A stretch of 64,000 bases of DNA, from positions 10,749,018 through 10,813,017 of the forward strand of contig JAJEKV010000041.1 of the NCBI GenBank assembly GCA_021234155.1, in the 5' to 3' direction. This document shows positions 1-10,903 of the stretch, one piece after another (the stretch's first letter is position 1; each line of letters begins with the position of its first letter). The notes beneath the pieces were generated by a model that did not search any database, was not told the DNA's origin, and saw nothing but the letters and a program-made list of their open reading frames with translations. The stretch is from Isoetes taiwanensis. Its lineage: Eukaryota; Streptophyta; Lycopodiopsida; Isoetales; Isoetaceae. The position numbers and the translations under genes were made by a program.

Positions 1-456
1 GGGTTCTCAATGCACGACCTGTAACATGATATTTTTTAACATTTTTTAACTTTATAGAATACACACCTTTGATATGGTATCCTTAGTCTAGGAGTTTCTA
101 AGGTCCATATAATTCATGTCCTTATTCTTCACATGAAGAGATGGCCATAATATAAGTCCAGAACACATGGAACTCTTTAAGACTCCAAGTCGGCCTTTGC
201 AAGTTACTCAGCTTTCTGCATTTGTATACAAGATTTAATCTCTTCTCCACAGCCCATATAGTTAACTATCCCACATAATGTGTAAAGAGCCTGGCAATCA
301 CAAGTCCACATATTTAGATCCACAACTTACAGATACCATACCTTTGTTTTTAGGGCCAATCCCTCAGGTGTAAGGTTATATAGTATTTTTATCATAGCAA
401 CCTGCATTGAATGCCTCAAGTTACGCATAAAAATCTCCATCATTACTTATAATAAT

Positions 457-474
457 AAAAAAAAAAAAAAAAAA
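457..474. repeat. Poly-A tract
   Basis: A run of 18 A residues after an AATAAT stretch. It could be the tail of an old plus-strand retroposon, but I found no flanking target duplication, so only the homopolymer is supported. Confidence 0.6.
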
Positions 475-578
475 CCCAGCCTGAACTAGCAATCGCTAGA
501 CCAGCCATCTGCCTTGGTCAATCCCTTAGTAGTATTATCAATCCAGACGAAGATAAATCCAAGTCTTTGGTACTTATG

Positions 579-712
579 ATCCAATAGTCAAATCCCTTTT
601 GTCATAGAACAGATATAGACAATGCAAAACCATGTTCCATTAAGATCCAATAGACAAATCCCTTTTTCTTCCAAGAACAGATATAGACAATGCAAAACCA
701 TGTTCCATTAAG
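579..712. repeat. Tandem duplication, 66-68 bp, two copies
   Basis: Positions 579-644 and 645-712 are near-identical head-to-tail copies. Both begin ATCCAATAG and end CATGTTCCATTAAG. They differ by one substitution near the start (AGTC/AGAC) and a short indel/substitution patch (GTCATAG versus TTCTTCCAAG). No coding role is visible. Confidence 0.85.
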
Positions 713-1028
713 AACTGTGTCTAAAAAGAGGACTTGAAGCCAAAGTTTTTCTCTACACCAAGAAATACAAGCTTGCATCCATGCTTTTCTTAAAAAATAT
801 AAGTCAGGATAATCTGGTTCGTTAGCCTTTATAGCCAAATGATCATATCCCTTATGCCAATCTTTTGCTTTCTGTACTTTCAGCAGATAACATGTAAATT
901 GAAGGTATATCTTTCAGAACATAGAAACTACAACCTGTATAGTTTAAAAGTATATAAGGGAGATGTAGAACATGCATAGAAGAAGAAATCCAGCTCCAGT
1001 AGATGGTAACAGTCACCATTTGATTAAC

Positions 1029-1107
1029 CTTTTTATTCCGCCTCCAAATTCCAGCTAATCCAACAAACAAGAACAAAAGAGCGACAAAGGCAGGAGAGGT
1101 CCGGTAC
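1029..1107 (-). other. Possible internal exon with a membrane segment
   Basis: On the minus strand this stretch is bounded by GGCTGCAG upstream and AAAAAG|GTTAATC downstream, as expected for an internal exon. It translates to a hydrophobic segment (SPAFVALLFLFVGLAGIW) followed by basic residues RRNKK, which reads like one transmembrane helix with a positive flank. I do not recognise the protein and found no convincing neighbouring exons, so this may be chance. Confidence 0.25.
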
Positions 1108-2469
1108 CTGCAGCCAAACATCAAAACATTAGCATGTAAAATGGTAATGATTGAAGGGCCAAAAGGTACAATGGAGCCTCTCGGTGTATAACCGTTCAGC
1201 TTTTGTAACCCTTTGCCCAGCAAGTAAGAAAAGCATAGAGAATGGTAGCAACAACATATGTAATATCATTTACATACAATAGTCTAAAAGGTACAGAGCA
1301 ACCCAATGCATGAACGTGTATCACCACTATTAGTTTCACTAATTAAATGTCTGTTAATAAACAGCTAAGAAGACTCAACTGTGTTGTAACAGTTAAAGAA
1401 AAGAAATTCCATAAGCAAGCCTATTATCACAATGATTGGAATACGTTTGCAAAGGTTTTCCCAAACATCTGTTATGTAAACGTTGGAAAAATCTCCTTCC
1501 ATACATTTTAACCAGGACTAGCTTTGAAATAAGCTAAGTATGATGTTGCCCTTTTTTTTAATGACGGGTAAATATAGCAGATATGGAAAAGCCCAGCTGC
1601 GGTTTTTCAAACTACCTGCCCTGTGAAGGTAAAAGAACAACGAGCCACAATAACTTCTTGTCAAAGTTTTAAGCTTTACAATCTGCTAGTCTATAATCCC
1701 TTTTCAATGAAAATAATAAACCTAGATACCTGATTGTATTGTTGATCAGAGTAGCAAAGAGTAGAAAAATTCTTCTTGTTCTGTCACAAGGACTATGAGA
1801 TCGTTAACACCATCCATATTGTATTGTGCAGACCTGGCTTAACTGCTTTTGCACCAGCATTGCTCTTCTTGCTTGCATTCATATTGTGCAGCATTTTGCT
1901 TTCGGCCACTGCCATTTCTACAACCCCATATTTCAGAATCTAAACCTCTCAGATCAGGGATGCCGGTGATGGAACAAAATGAGATCAGTGGATTCCATAG
2001 CAAATCGGCAGTCCTATCGGCAGTCCTATGGTGTGAATAAAAGATTGAGCGCCGTCTTATTCTTCCAAAATAATATACCCTAAACGTTAGGGTTTTTCCT
2101 TTTTCTAATGAGGCAGCAAACCCTAAGTGTTGCCTCTTGTTACTTGCATGTCCAGAATGTCCATGTGTAATAAAACGTACCTTTGTGTTCTTTGAGTATA
2201 ATGTTTTATCCATCCATGCTCTTTAGAATGAGCACTAGCAATAATCCACGGCATGCAAAGTAATGTAGTTTATAGTGACAATGCAAGCATGCCATGCATC
2301 ATTTTCTTCCCACCTTTTAAAATACATCATGGTCACTAATGCTCTATACGTGAATATCTCACTTTGGCATAAAATTTGCCGGCTTAGCTCTATACGGTCT
2401 GCAAAATGTCATGTTATAGAGCATTGGTTTGCTTACAAACTATTTGTCTATTTACAAATTTTATGAATT

Positions 2470-2493
2470 AAAAAAAAAAAAAAAAAAAAAAAA
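2470..2493. repeat. Poly-A tract
   Basis: A run of about 24 A residues. Compatible with the 3' tail of a plus-strand retroposon, but no body or target duplication could be assigned. Confidence 0.6.
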
Positions 2494-3106
2494 GACGAAG
2501 ATTGACCACCGATTTTTTGATAAAACATGCAGCAAGGATGAGTTTATATACACATGATAGAATGGTCACATAGCCTATTGCAGATATGCACCACCTCGTA
2601 TAACAGTACCACCAGGACAAAGTTGCTCAAATATTGCAGATAATACAAGTGTTGAGAGCAAATTGGCACTCCTAATGCACTTGGAGGTTCCATATCAAAG
2701 CTGAAAGAAGCAACCAGAATCAAGGATGGTGATGGAGTAGTAGAACAACTGAAATATGATAAACAGATATGAAGTTACTATTTTTTGTCAAAAGATCTTC
2801 TAACTTAAAGTTAAAGCTACATAAAGCGTTTAATGGGTCTTGTACACTAAGAACACACTCATTTTGGTAATCAATCCTTAATATCTGGACTTTCTATGGG
2901 GAATGTTCCATTTGACAAATAAAGATAACATGCCATATGTCCATGTTAAGCTAGCCTCCCTAGAATTTAAGATCAACTGACCCATCCGGCAAAGCTCTAA
3001 CACAGGTAGCTTCTTGCAAAATTACAAGTTCCTCGGTTGAGAAACTATCTTATTTCGGCCTACTCACTGCATGCCATTAGTGGGGGAGACGATTTGGATC
3101 CAGTTG

Positions 3107-3196
3107 TGTTGGGTTGGGTTGGGTCGGATTTGGATTATTTTTATTTTTCGGTTTGGTTTGGTTTGGGTTGGGTTGGGTTGGGTTGGGTTGGGGTTG
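3107..3196 (+). repeat. TTGGG / TTTGG simple repeat
   Basis: Two blocks of TTGGG pentamers are separated by a TTTGG-rich spacer. The G-rich strand has many runs of three or more G, so it could form a G-quadruplex. It is not the usual plant telomere repeat TTTAGGG. Confidence 0.8.
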
Positions 3197-3569
3197 TGGA
3201 ATCAAACTAGCATGCGTCAGAACTGATAATTTATGTTGCCAGATATTCAACCTTTCTTCTTAAGTTGTTGCATGCAGTTTTGAACTTCTTTGATAATGAC
3301 TAACATGCTGCCTGCCTTTTCTAACTTCTTTGACATGCTGTATAGTTTCTAAATGCATCCAACTTACTATAGGTCAGCTTGTTTCGATTTTTTGGGCTTA
3401 GGTCAAATCTAGGAATGATGAAAGAAATCTATGGCAAGCCTTTCACACAAACATTCCACTGCTTGGCCTAAAATAGGCACCTTCTTCTCACAAATCGCAT
3501 CTCAAGACATTTTAAAAGGCACAACATATCTTTGTCCAGTTATAGAGGTTTGTTTAATTACATTACTTA

Positions 3570-4130
3570 TTGTTTCCCCCTAGAACCTGTCGTTTGAAGA
3601 CTAAAAATAGGATACTGAGGCAAATTGTTGTGAATGAATCTGGTGACAGTATGTCAAAAGGAACCATCAAGTCACACATTTTGTCTCTCTGTAATGCAGG
3701 ACAAAGTGACGCAATTCTTTGCATTCTGGATATCGTAGATATAAGGAATTCATCCTTCCTCTTTGACATGTATTTTCCTCTCTCATGCACATGCACAATA
3801 AAAAAATTCCTGAGAAAGGAAAGGCAAATACATGCTCACATTGTCAAAACTGGTTACCAGTCATGCATCATTTTAGAATATGTGCTTATCAACATGTATG
3901 CTAAATGTGAAAGGCATCTCTTGCATTTGATCAAGCAGACTGTTGAATGTGTTTACTTGGATCACAATGATCATCGGCTATGTCCAAATTGGGGATGGAT
4001 TTGAGGCAATGAGCTCTATAAGAAAATGCATGGCTCTTCTTCCGATTACTTGTTTGAGTATTATGAGTGGTTGTTCAAGGTCAAGAGCTTTGCATGGGAG
4101 AAAACATTCGTTGACGCATCTTGAAATATA
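3570..4130 (+). pseudogene. PPR protein gene fragment, frameshifted
   Basis: Two overlapping frames carry pieces typical of plant organelle RNA-binding PPR proteins (PLS type). The first frame has RQIHAHIVKTGY followed by LINMYAKCE. The second, starting near 3943, has NVFTW(T)TMIIGYVQ, then a degraded SGCSRSRALHGRKH block. In intact PPR proteins these follow one another in a single frame, so a frameshift lies near 3920-3950. Only about one and a half repeats survive, with no start and no C-terminal E/DYW domain visible. Known of the family: sequence-specific RNA editing or processing in chloroplasts and mitochondria. This copy should not be functional. Confidence 0.75.
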
Positions 4131-4411
4131 CCGTTTGCTTCTTTTTTCTTTTTCATGTGGCATTGCAAGATATAAAGCATGATTTCATTAATTGGAGAAA
4201 ATAACGCAATTTTGAGAATTTTAAGCACACCTAATTTGCTCAAGCACAAATACTTTCACCTAGTTCTCGAGCCCAAGAAACATGAGGTAATTAACATACA
4301 CATATACATACAAATTATGTGTTATACTTGTACGTGTACATGATACTTGTAGAAGCCCAATAATGGCCCTACATTCTACACCACTAATTCACATCAATAA
4401 TTTTACTTCAC

Positions 4412-4418
4412 TATAAAA
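4412..4418 (+). promoter_or_regulatory. TATA box of first 80-aa gene
   Basis: TATAAAA lies 42 bp upstream of the ATG, in the context TACTTCACTATAAAA. The same context stands 43 bp upstream of the second paralogue, so the element is conserved between the duplicates. Confidence 0.7.
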
Positions 4419-4453
4419 ATAGCTCGACTCGGGGTAGAGGTCATTCATCTTCC

Positions 4454-4696
4454 ATGGCTTCCTCGATGCCTCGTCCAGAGCACATCCGATCTTTCAAGTG
4501 CTACTTGAGCTACAACGATCTGAACGAATGCGCTAGAAATGGTATTAATCTTGATACATGGCTCCAATCTAAAGCTGATGGTCCTGCTAGTGCTTGCAAG
4601 AAGCTCACTCGTGTTGTGGTCCACATTTACTGGCTTCCTGATCAGGAGATCTATGAGCTGAATAGCATCACGAGCTTTGGTGTTGATGATGAGTGA
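4454..4696 (+). CDS. Small 80-aa protein, first of a tandem pair
   Basis: I do not recognise the family. The ORF is 80 codons, starts in a strong context (CCATGG) and ends VDDE. It aligns without gaps over its full length with the neighbour at 5160, with about 30 of 80 residues identical by my count. Shared features: HI...KC near the start, L.(D/N)....G..LD in the middle, a WLP motif (YWLPDQ here, IWLPER there), YE..(S/G)IT and an acidic DDE end. No signal peptide or membrane segment is seen, so a soluble protein is likely. A TATA box and about 200 bp of upstream sequence are also shared with the neighbour. The ungapped match despite strong divergence suggests selection on the protein. Confidence 0.75.
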   Translation: MASSMPRPEHIRSFKCYLSYNDLNECARNGINLDTWLQSKADGPASACKKLTRVVVHIYWLPDQEIYELNSITSFGVDDE

Positions 4697-4700
4697 ATCT

Positions 4701-4826
4701 GTATCTGCTAAGGATATAATAATGACATGAGTACCTATGAACTATGTATTACAATCAATGTTATCTGCGATGACTACTGTATTTGTTAAAGATATAATAA
4801 TGGTATGAGCACCTATAAACTATGTA
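4701..4826. repeat. Direct repeat in the 3' flank of the first 80-aa gene
   Basis: About 48 bp at 4701-4748 (TAAGGATATAATAATGACAT core) recurs at 4779-4826 with a few substitutions (TTAAAGATATAATAATGGTAT). Both copies end in ACTATGTA. They lie just after the stop codon, probably in the 3' UTR. Confidence 0.75.
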
Positions 4827-5116
4827 AGGATGTAATAGCACAATAAATATTGTTTGATGTATCATACTTGAGTATAGTGTAGGGGTGTGCTCTTCGACTT
4901 CCACTATATCTGCAAGCAGCCACTATTTTCAATCACACCTGAATTACTCAAGCACAAAAGTTTCTACCATATTAAAATCCACAGATCATGTTTTAAAAGC
5001 ATACACATATCCATACGAAAGATGTATTATACTTGTATGTATACAACAGTCTTATACACGCGCAATAATGGCGGTAAAGTCTACCCCAATAATTCACCTC
5101 AATAATTCTACTTCAC

Positions 5117-5123
5117 TATAAAA
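5117..5123 (+). promoter_or_regulatory. TATA box of second 80-aa gene
   Basis: TATAAAA in TACTTCACTATAAAA, 43 bp before the ATG. Downstream, ACTTCGGGGC...GTTCATTCATCTCCC matches the equivalent leader of the first gene. Confidence 0.7.
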
Positions 5124-5159
5124 GCTTCTCACTTCGGGGCTAAAGTTCATTCATCTCCC

Positions 5160-5402
5160 ATGGATTTTTCGCCTTCATCAGTTCACCACATCGAGGCGAT
5201 CAAGTGCTCAATGAGCCACTCTGATCTTGTCGATTGCCTAGACAGGGGTCTTCTTCTTGATCCCTACCTGCGAAGAAAAGCTTTGGGTGCTGAGATTCGT
5301 TGCCCTGCGCCAATTCGTATTATGATCCATCTGATTTGGCTTCCTGAGCGCAATAGCTATGAGATATCAGGGATCACTACTACAGCTGAAGATGATGAAT
5401 GA
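5160..5402 (+). CDS. Small 80-aa protein, second of a tandem pair
   Basis: Eighty codons, ATG in CCATGG, ending AEDDE. It is the paralogue of the gene at 4454, in the same orientation 706 bp downstream. Conserved residues include a Cys after IK, the SDL/DC segment, the LLLDPYL block, the IWLP motif and the acidic terminus. The N-terminal eight residues are the least conserved part. The promoter region is duplicated too: CAAGCACAAA, a run around ATACACATA, TTATACTTGTA, CCAATAATG-like and CAATAATT blocks occur in the same order. Function unknown. The reading frame is intact with no frameshift or stop, unlike nearly all other ORFs in the window. Confidence 0.75.
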   Translation: MDFSPSSVHHIEAIKCSMSHSDLVDCLDRGLLLDPYLRRKALGAEIRCPAPIRIMIHLIWLPERNSYEISGITTTAEDDE

Positions 5403-5542
5403 ATCACCTGTTCAACATTGTATAGTGTAAGAGCTCTTGTGTTAAGATGAAAAATGCAAGACGTAATGCATAATAGCACTTGTATTAATCTATACAAAGC
5501 AGAGAGCAATACAAATTAACTACTTTATTGTACCTTGAAGAC

Positions 5543-6926
5543 TCAAGTTTCATCTCCATCCTCTGAGGCCTCTTTAGCCAATAGTTCCTGCACCTGGATT
5601 CCTACCAATGCGGGGATCAAAACCAATAATGGCTTCGGTTCAACTAACCAGGCATAGTCTATCGTTTTGAGAGGCTGATAACGGGGTCTGTCATTAGGAT
5701 TCGGCCTCCACTTCTTATGCCAGCAGTCCCGATACTGTTGAGCATATGCGGTTCCTTTCCTAGCCACAGGCTCCCACCAAGACACAAAAACCTCATTATA
5801 ATGAGGGGCAGTGGGGTCTTGTATAGGATCCTCCTCTGCATAGGCTACCCATGTAGGACATGCATCTGCCGGTCTTACAAGCAGAAACATACCTTTCTGT
5901 ACATCTTGGTATGGGTCAAATATCTCCACTGCATTCTTGGGTTTATCCTTAGCAGGTCCGACATAGGCAGTCGGAGTGTCATATCGATCGACCTGAATAG
6001 ATTCAGGCTCTTCAAGCACAACTTTGTTTGAGGCTAGAAGTTCTGAATTTCTGGATTGCCCGGGGGTACTTCACCTAGCACACGCATCACTTCGCATCAG
6101 TAGTCCATGACCTCGTTCATGTAGGTATTAGACCACGAGTTCACACCAGCCCTGGAGATGTTAGCCGAATGCATCATGTACTTCGCAATGGATGACCTCA
6201 ATGCTCCTATGTCCTTGAGGCATGCATATGGCTTGACAGTCTTGGGCGAGCCAATCGGTATCTTTGGCAAACCATTGTCATCTGCTTTCCACATCCGAAT
6301 ACCCTTTTCTAGCAACCATTAATATGACCAGGTCTCATCTTGTAATACATTAATGACCACCCATCATTCATGCAGAACTTAAACAGTAAGGGCTCCAAGT
6401 GACCAACCAAATGGTCCTTCTTATCAGGAATGTAACCTTTTACGAACCCCTTCCAATCGGGAACCTCGGTAACAAGGTATGGTGTCGGTGCCTTTGTGCT
6501 ACATTCTCGGAAGAGTTGCATTAGTTCTGGAATAGTTAGAGCATCCGACCTGCGCATTAACGTTGAATAGTTACCGAAGAGCGCATCAATGTCATCATGA
6601 GTGTGGCCTGCCATCATGAAGCCAACCTGTATTTGATCAAAAACACCCAACCACACAAGATAGGATAGATAAGAGAAGAGATATCTGTTCTTGTTCTGCC
6701 CCGCGCAGTTGTCTAGCTGCAAGTAGAGCCGCCTAGGTAACCTCTTAAGGTGCGCTGGTTGCTTAGGAGGTGCTACAAAGTCTACCCCAGTGCAATTATT
6801 TTTTTTTTGTCCTCAACCCCGCACTGTTTAGGAGTGCGGTTCCCCACATGCCCTCAGGCCGAGCTTCTTCTCTCAAATGGCCCCAATTGTCTTCGGAAGT
6901 GTCCTCCAGTGTTTTGATAGCATGAT
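5543..6926 (-). pseudogene. DUF7869-like transposon-type protein, C-terminal part
   Basis: Downstream half of a gene whose upstream half lies at 13427-15142; the LTR element 6927-13421 sits between them. From the break it reads NHAIKTLEDTSEDNWGHL, then LYLQLDNCAGQNKNRYLF, VQVGFMMAGHTHDDIDALF, and a C-terminal tail ending EDGDET at the stop near 5543. QLDNCAGQNKN and GHTHDDIDA are hallmark motifs of the proteins I know as DUF7869, often carried by eukaryotic DNA transposons; their acidic residues resemble a DDE-type nuclease core. Damage seen: a frameshift at an A10 tract (6797-6808), a frameshift at about 6312, a TGA probably replacing Trp at about 6103, and a frameshift at about 6046. Family assignment is from memory of motifs; inactivation is directly visible. 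Confidence 0.75.
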
Positions 6927-7303
6927 TGTTGGGGTGATCACCACTCACCACATTCGTCACCACGCACCACTCACCACACTCACCACATTCGTCACCACTC
7001 ACCACATTCGTCACCACTCACCACACTTGTCACCACTCACCACATTCATCATATACCGTATATAGAGTGATATACGCGCATGCACGCGTGCAGGATTTTT
7101 GCACGTATGCATTGAGGAACCATTATCACCATTGTATTATCTGAGCAGAGGGAGAGAGACGGTGTATTGAGAGAGAGTATTTTGCTTGATATAGCTATGG
7201 AGATGGTGATTCTTTGTGTTGTGCATTGCCTTGATCTGATAGATTGAGCTTGGATTGTTGGGTTTTTCATCCTTCTTGCAAGGTTAGAGTTCAGACTCTA
7301 ACA
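6927..7303 (+). repeat. 5' LTR (377 bp)
   Basis: Begins TGTTGGGGTGATCACC and ends GACTCTAACA. The first about 120 bp are CACCACTCACCACATTCGT-type repeats with one 19-bp unit more than the 3' LTR. It also has a 43-bp segment around 7105-7150 that the 3' LTR lacks. Directly downstream is TTTGGCGACCATGG, in primer-binding-site position; I could not match it to a tRNA. Confidence 0.93.
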
Positions 7304-7754
7304 ATTTGGCGACCATGGTGCTCGACAGACCATTGATCGGCAAGAATTTCCATTGAAAAAGGAGTTGTTACCATTGGTATTGGTGATCGTCGGTAAAGAA
7401 CAACACCATTGTGAAAGGAGCAATTTCTTGTGTGAAGGGGATTTTGCCGTAGTTGATTTGTGGAGTAAAATTTGACAAGGGGAGCATAGTTTTATGCCCA
7501 AGAGAAGTAAGAAGGAGATCCCACTAAGCTCCGTCGTCACAAGAAGGGGACCGGTGAGTCAATCTTTGGGCTCAAAATTGCATCAAGATTCAATTTCGTT
7601 TTTAGATTTGGGAGCAGATCTGGGGTCTAATTCTCAGATCCAGGAGGTTTTGATTCCATTTACCGATCTAGACGGTAATCCAATTTCGTTTTTCAAATAG
7701 AAGGGAGATTCAATTTCGTTTTTCCAATTTCAAGAAACCCAAGAAGAGGCAGAG

Positions 7755-9425
7755 ATGGCTGTATTACCACCTATGGTATGGGGTTTGCAGACAATGGGGA
7801 TTCCAAAGTTTGATGATCTGGTAGATCGGGATCCTTTGAAGCATATTGTGAAGTTTGAGAGGTATTGCCAGCAATGTAAGTTACCGGCTACTGATTACTT
7901 GCTTTGATTTCATAGTTCTTTGCAAGATTCAGTGGAGGAATGGACACAAACTCAGCCAGATACCATGACATATCAGGAATTAAAGGAAGCTTTCATTGCT
8001 AATTATCAAGAAGTTCATGGTAAGGATAAGACTATGGAAAGGTGGACCAATTTCACACAAAAGGAAGATGAATCAATTAGAGAGTATAATCAGAGGTATA
8101 TTGCAGTTCTCAAAGCCGTGGTTCATTGGAAGATTGCAAGGAATGATGAAATGGATATCCAATGGTATGTAAAGGGGCTGAAACGAGCTATTGCTCATAA
8201 GGTGAAGGCTAAACAGCCTACAACATTACTAGAGGCACAAAAGTATGCTCTCAAGGCTGAAGATAAGTTGGGATACATTCATGAAGTTGCTGCTCCAGAG
8301 CATAAAACAGAGGATATTGCAGCCAAGATTTCTAAGCTTACAATTGGTGAGAAGCCAAGGGAGGTGCAGTTTATTACTTGTGAATATTGTGGGTCTATTG
8401 GGCATTCTGATACTACATGTAGATTGCTGAAATTCTGCTCAAGATGCCAAATCAAGGGCCATAATGATCAAGAATGTAGGGAGAAGAGATTCTTTGAGAG
8501 GGCCAATCCAGTATTTGCTGTTATGCAACAAGCACAACCTATTCCTATTCAACCAATGCAAGCAGCACCTATCATACCACAAGTTCCAATGATGCCACAA
8601 GCTCCAATTGCCCAACAAGTTCCAATGGGTTCCACACCAATGGTGCAGCCAAAACAGGGATGGTATTCAAGTAAGGCTCATTTGTATTGCAAGTTATGTG
8701 ATAAATTCAAGCATGATGAGACTACTTGTTGGAAAATCTATGGGAAACCAGAATGGGCAACCAACAAGTATCCACCAAAGCAGCAAGTGTTTGAATCAGT
8801 ACCTCTTCCTAATAATGATGTTCGCATTCAAGATGCAAAGTACATTGATAATCCTCAAGTTAAGGCTCTTATTGGGGAGCTTAAGAAGCAAGAGAAGGCA
8901 AAATCAGTAGTAAATTGTGGATTTGTTGAGGTAGATAGTGACCCATTTCAGCAAGAAGAAGAGATTGGAGAAGTAAATGCGGTTACAAGAGTTGGATTGA
9001 AAATGATGGAACCGACAACTATGATGCTCAAAGCATTCAATCAAATGAAGGTGCAGCCTATGGGAGTCATAAGAAATGTCTTATGCAAGGTCTATGAGGT
9101 GGAAGCAATCTTGGATTTCATGGTTTTGAAATTTCCAGAGAGTGTGCATGCTGAAACTTATACTTTGTTGCTGAGCCGTACATGGTTAGATGCCGTACAA
9201 GCTGAGACTTCATGGAGGAAGCGCGAAATGAACATCTTTCAAGGAGAACACAAGGTTACTATAGATCATCCTCTGAAATCAGCAAAAGGTACCTTTCTTT
9301 GCAATCCTTCTTTGAGCAGCCCGCAGTTAGCAATCAGCAAAGAGAATGCTATGGTGTCAGGGCAGCAAGGTCTTAGTTGTTTTCATGTCTTGGAAGTGGG
9401 TGACAGGGAAGATAAGACTTTGTAG
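7755..9425 (+). pseudogene. gag: gag polyprotein of the Ty3-type element
   Basis: Starts at ATG 7755 (MAVLPPMVWGL), with an in-frame TGA at 7905 before the long open part. The capsid-like retrotransposon gag region covers roughly the first 200 residues (EEWTQTQPDTMTYQELKEAF, then YNQRYIAVLKAV). Three CCHC-like zinc knuckles follow: CEYCGSIGHSDTTC, CSRCQIKGHNDQEC and CKLCDKFKHDETTC. Between the second and third lies a PIPIQPMQ/PIIPQVPM-rich linker. The tail (SVHAETYTLLLSRTWLDAVQA) may be the start of the protease region. Gag packages the element RNA in cytoplasmic particles. The TGA makes full-length translation unlikely. Confidence 0.85.
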
Positions 9426-9490
9426 CCGATAAGTATATCCAAAGACTGGAAAGTATTGGTGAAGGTGAGTTACAAGAGACTCTTGTAAAC

Positions 9491-10903
9491 ATGCAGAAGG
9501 AGTCCATTCAAAGACCCATTGGGGAGAGTTTATTTCAGCAAGAAATTGATCAAGATCAAGTAGAGATACTGATTTTGACATCAAGCATGGATGGGGTAAA
9601 CAGAAATCAGCACACTATACAAGGACAAGCAGCTTGGTGGCATGCGCACATTCTGGAAGATGAGGTAAATCAGATCAGTCCATGTTCACCACATTCATCA
9701 CAGTTACCACATGCACCACATTCATCACAGTCATCACATGCACCACATCCATTACAGTCACCACAGTCATCACCTGCACCACATTCACTACCGTCACCAC
9801 ATTCATCACATTCACCACATTCATCACTGTCACCACATTCACCACATTCACCACATTCGTCATTGTCACCACACTCACCACATTCATTACAGTCACCACA
9901 TTCAGTTAAGAACATCAATATTTCTCAAGGAAATCAAGAAGAATTGGTTACCATTGGAGGCGATCTTACTCAAGAGGAGGAACGTGATTTGATATCTTTG
10001 TTAAGAGAATTCAGGGATGTTTTGGCAAGAAATTACAAAGAATTGAAAGGCATTCCACCAGAGGTTGTGGTTCATACCATTGATTTGAAACAAGGCTCAA
10101 AACCAGTCCAACAAGCTCAAAGGAGAATGAGTCCAGCAATAGAGGAGCAAGTAAAGGTTGAAGTTATGAAGCTTTTGGATGCGGGATTTATTGTACCAGT
10201 GCCAAATTCAGATTGGATCAGTTCTATTGTCCCAGTGAGAAAGCCAAATAACTCAATCCGAGTATGCATTGATTACAGGGATCTCAATAAAGCTACTAAA
10301 AGAGATCATTTTCCTACACCATTCATAGACACTTTATTGGATATTGTTGCAGGAAATCAGGCCTATTCTTTCTTGGATGGGTACTCAGGATATAATCAGA
10401 TCCAAATCTATCCACCACATCAAGCAATGACGGCTTTTCGAACACCTTTTGGTATCTATGCTTACAAGGTATTACCTTTTGGCCTCACAAATGCTCTAGC
10501 CACATTTCAGAGAGCTATGACATATGCTTTTCATGATATTTTAGACTTTTTGAGAGTCTTTATAAATGACTTGACAGTGTTTTCGAATCCAAGAAGGGAT
10601 TACTTGGATCATCTCAGAAAAGTTCTTGAAAGATGCCGATTGTATGGCATAAGTTTGAATCCTGCTAAGTGTATTTTCTTCACTAGAGGAGGAAAACTAT
10701 TGGGCAATTATGTTTTGAAAAAGGGATTACAAGTGGATCATGGTAAGATTGCAGCCTTGGAGAAGGTAAAACCACCTACAAATGTATCACAAGTCTGCGA
10801 AGCTTATATGGCCAACTCGGTTTTTAGTAGGAGGTATTTGCACAATTTTGCTAAAGTAACCCAGACCACTTGTGGATTGTATGAAGCAAGGGCAGAATTT
10901 TAG
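9491..10903 (+). pseudogene. pol: pol: reverse transcriptase of the Ty3-type element
   Basis: A 470-codon frame. The first about 60 residues have no recognisable domain; then come a Ser/His/Pro repeat tract, the pre-RT segment (LTQEEERDLISLLREF) and a Ty3 RT. RT motifs seen: RKPNNSIRVCIDYRDLN, FLDGYSGYNQIQI, PFGLTNALATFQ, then FINDLTVFS where functional enzymes have Y/F-x-D-D. The first Asp of that catalytic pair is Asn here (AAT, 10565-10567), which should abolish polymerisation. The frame ends at a stop within the connection to RNase H. The protease is not recognisable. Confidence 0.88.
9682..9905 (+). repeat. Ser-His-Pro coding repeat (CACCACATTCA-type)
   Basis: About 75 codons of (S/P)PHSPHSS-like repeats inside pol, upstream of the RT. 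At DNA level the unit is CACCACATTCATCA with variants. It closely resembles the CACCACATTCGTCA units in this element's own LTRs. All six frames are open, so spurious ORFs appear here. Confidence 0.85.

Larger units (their letters stand above)
1..3560. other. Gene-poor AT-rich region
   Basis: No ORF in this stretch reads like a protein family I know. It holds a 66/68-bp tandem duplication, two long A-tracts, a TTGGG-type simple repeat and one short minus-strand stretch that could be an exon, all listed separately. The remainder shows no RNA gene and no transposon ends that I could pair. Confidence 0.6.

Noticed and set aside
1839-2213. 124-codon minus-strand ORF as a gene
   Set aside because: No motif, no splice context and an overlapping plus-strand ORF. 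Composition is like the surrounding non-coding DNA.
6877-7065. ORF of Thr/His repeats in the LTR
   Set aside because: It translates the CACCAC LTR repeat, which is open in several frames. It is not a gene.
9670-9918. Cys-rich minus-strand ORF (ECGECGD repeats)
   Set aside because: Antisense reading of the CACCAC coding repeat in pol. Repeat composition explains the lack of stops.
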